A stretch of DNA of 5,150 nt, from the NCBI GenBank assembly GCA_029863665.1, contig JAOTUX010000101.1:1-5150 (forward strand), in the 5' to 3' direction. Below the pieces are notes generated by a model, which searched no databases, was not told the DNA's origin, and saw nothing but the letters and a program-made list of their open reading frames with translations. Origin of the DNA: Candidatus Nitrosopumilus sp. GTDB taxonomy: Archaea; Thermoproteota; Nitrososphaeria; Nitrososphaerales; Nitrosopumilaceae. Positions 4,639 through 5,150 of this stretch are shown here, piece after piece (the first letter of the stretch is position 1; each line of letters opens with the position of its first letter). A program made the position numbers and the translations under genes.

Positions 4639-5150
4639 ATGGCTATCAAAACTGCAAAAAAGAAAACTAATCAAGTAAAAAAAACAACAAAAAAAGAGCC
4701 TAGCCCATCAATATTGCTAAAGAAAGTAGCATCAGTTTCAGATTCTAATAAAACATTACAAAAAGAGATCAAAGCAATGTCAAAGATTTTTGGTGAAAAT
4801 CAAAAAGTCTTAGTGTCAATGAAAGGAATGATAGATACATTAACATCAACACTAGAGCAGATTCAAAAACAATCAAAACAAATCAACATCATAGAAGACG
4901 ATACGCAAAAGATATACGCAGGATTGAATCAAGTAAGAACACAATCAAATCTAGTAAATAAGATTAACAATCAAACAGCAAAATTACAAGAAGAGATAAA
5001 CAGAATTTCAGAATTACAAAAAATATCAAAATCACAGGAGTTATCACAACAAGTAGAAGATAGCATAAATTCAATTAGGAACAATTCTCAAATGATCATC
5101 AAGATTGCTCAAAGAATTGATGAGGTAAGAGATGATCTAAGAAAGGTTTC
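4639..5150 (+). CDS. Lys-rich coiled-coil protein, 3' truncated by window end
   Basis: An open frame runs from ATG at 4639 to the window edge: 170 full codons and no stop. Residues 1-20 form a basic, probably disordered tail (AKKKTNQVKKTTKKEP). From about 35 onward the protein is long-helical and rich in Gln, Lys, Ser, Asn and Ile, with spaced hydrophobics typical of coiled coils (for example LQEEINRISELQKIS at 116-130, VEDSINSIRNNSQMIIKIAQRIDEV at 139-163 in heptad-like spacing). There are no Cys residues, membrane spans or signal peptide in the visible part. I do not recognise a family. A basic tail on a coiled coil suggests binding to nucleic acid or another polyanion, perhaps structural, but this is inference. 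The start is supported by a TATA-like box 27 bp upstream. Confidence 0.85.
   Translation, partial: MAIKTAKKKTNQVKKTTKKEPSPSILLKKVASVSDSNKTLQKEIKAMSKIFGENQKVLVSMKGMIDTLTSTLEQIQKQSKQINIIEDDTQKIYAGLNQVRTQSNLVNKINNQTAKLQEEINRISELQKISKSQELSQQVEDSINSIRNNSQMIIKIAQRIDEVRDDLRKV

Noticed and set aside
1..5150. CRISPR array, insertion sequence, transposase, integrase or attachment site
   Set aside because: No spaced direct repeats, terminal inverted repeats with target duplications, or recombinase motifs were found; the tRNA-Gly 3' end is not duplicated elsewhere in the window.

Overview
The window looks like a piece of an ammonia-oxidising archaeal genome (Nitrososphaerota/Thaumarchaeota, Nitrosopumilus-like). 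The support is a strongly AT-rich sequence, archaeal-type ribosomal protein L10e, an EndA-type tRNA splicing endonuclease, a tRNA without encoded CCA, a C/D box sRNA, and start codons lying about 26-30 bp downstream of TATA boxes with no Shine-Dalgarno sequence (leaderless transcripts). The genus is inferred from overall character, not from a marker match.

Left part (1-2177): an ambiguous gene end at the left edge; a 218-residue phospholipase-D-like domain of the kind normally fused to a DEAD/DEAH helicase, here alone and with an altered HKD motif; a convergent tRNA-intron endonuclease gene (endA) whose stop codon overlaps the PLD stop; then, divergent from endA, rpl10e, which runs convergently into a small 87-residue unknown gene. 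The genes are packed tightly, with overlapping or nearly touching ends.

Middle (2178-4208): a tRNA-Gly(GCC) gene with its own TATA box, then a minus-strand two-gene operon. Its first gene is a Kef/CPA2-type cation:proton antiporter without a C-terminal RCK domain, and its second is a 143-residue soluble unknown protein whose start overlaps the antiporter stop by 8 bases.

Right part (4209-5150): the apparently empty 430 bp holds two short genes. The first is a C/D box sRNA (about 4350-4411) with perfect C, D' and D boxes, a terminal stem, and a D guide complementary to the universal AGATACCCC segment of 16S rRNA. The second is a 35-codon C2H2 zinc-finger miniprotein (4470-4577), whose promoter contains a perfect 9-bp inverted repeat exactly between TATA box and start codon. 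The window ends inside a Lys-rich, coiled-coil protein gene starting at 4639.

Together the window mixes translation and RNA maturation functions (endA, rpl10e, tRNA-Gly, a probable rRNA methylation guide) with ion homeostasis and several lineage-type small proteins. No mobile element, CRISPR array or complete defence system is visible. The most interesting items are the lone, altered PLD domain, the sRNA, the operator-controlled zinc-finger miniprotein, and the EndA that lacks the aligned catalytic histidine.
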